Below are positions 21,517 through 21,651 of a stretch of DNA of 21,651 bases, in pieces. The position numbers and the translations under genes were made by a program. The number at the start of each line of letters is the position of its first letter. The stretch's first letter is position 1. Location: positions 14,770-36,420 of the forward strand of contig DIRQ01000044.1 of the NCBI GenBank assembly GCA_002424365.1. The letters run 5' to 3'. Below the pieces are notes generated by a model that did no database searches, was not told the origin of the DNA, and worked only from the letters and a program-made list of their open reading frames with translations. The stretch is from Syntrophomonas sp. UBA5432 (GTDB lineage: Bacteria > Bacillota > Syntrophomonadia > Syntrophomonadales > Syntrophomonadaceae).

Positions 21517-21619
21517 GTGAGGAGTAAGGAGTGGGGAGTAGTATGTACAGACTGATGTACAAAGCACCCTTACCCCTAACTCTAGACAACCGATTAAGTC
21601 ATAGATTCGGTGTTATTTT
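21517..21619 (+). repeat. Dispersed intergenic repeat, copy E, with inverted left arm
   Basis: GTGAGGAGTAAGG (from 21517) is complementary at 11 of 13 positions to the head CCTTACCCCTAAC (21568-21580), with a small TGTACA/TGTACA hairpin between (21544-21561). The tail has CTCTAGACAACCGATTAAGTC and GATTCGGTGTTATTTTT. The element begins at the base after the stop codon of the Fin-like gene. Confidence 0.8.
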
Positions 21620-21651
21620 TAAGAAAACGTTGTTTTAGCGCTTATTTTGAA

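Noticed and set aside
1..21651. tRNA or rRNA genes
   Set aside because: No cloverleaf with GGTTCGAATCC-type arm or rRNA-like sequence was seen in the gaps.

Overview
The window looks like chromosome of an anaerobic, spore-forming Firmicute of the class Clostridia, most like the Syntrophomonas/Syntrophomonadaceae group. The basis is gene content and order: veg, then a sporulation region, spoIIR, ispE, glmU, prs, the CTC form of bL25, pth and a Fin-like gene, which is the order leading to mfd in sporulating Firmicutes. Base composition is moderately AT-rich. The genus is an inference; no 16S or other phylogenetic marker was compared.

Layout. (1) 1-6240: veg, then a patchy region with two SPOCS/DUF3794-like proteins, a small Cys-rich zinc-ribbon protein, two overlapping glycosyltransferases, a small hypothetical protein and a patatin-like hydrolase. 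Two genes here have near-perfect mother-cell sigma-K-type promoters, so part of the region probably serves spore surface assembly. (2) 6240-8240: a 53-residue ribbon-helix-helix protein, a secreted polysaccharide deacetylase with a copper-amine-oxidase-like stalk domain (minus strand), and a DUF896 protein with a Cys/His tail. (3) 8240-10165: a YtrA-type GntR repressor with its own operator, and an ABC ATPase and permease translationally coupled to it. (4) 10200-13155: a tungstate uptake locus, tupA then tupB-tupC. tupA follows a promoter, a leader that matches the core of the molybdenum/tungsten cofactor (Moco/Tuco) riboswitch, and an intrinsic terminator. (5) 13160-14570: an unknown minus-strand gene and spoIIR with a forespore-type promoter. 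(6) 14600-21516: the housekeeping block ispE, a FadR-type GntR regulator, a MobA-like nucleotidyltransferase, a broken response-regulator remnant, glmU, prs, rplY/ctc, pth and a short Fin-like gene.

Threaded through the intergenic spaces are five copies, all in the same orientation, of a short dispersed repeat. It has a C-rich head (CCTTACCCCTCAC) and an A/T-rich tail ending in GTTATTTA, and copies C and E also carry an upstream inverted arm. Four copies lie just upstream of sporulation-type genes, and two touch the stop codon of the preceding gene.

The most informative regulatory signal is the candidate Moco/Tuco riboswitch ahead of tupA. It would link tungsten cofactor status to tungstate uptake, which fits an organism that relies on tungsten or molybdenum formate dehydrogenases. 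The least explained parts are the repeat family, the 348-base gap inside the tup locus, and the SPOCS/glycosyltransferase region as a possible spore-surface module.
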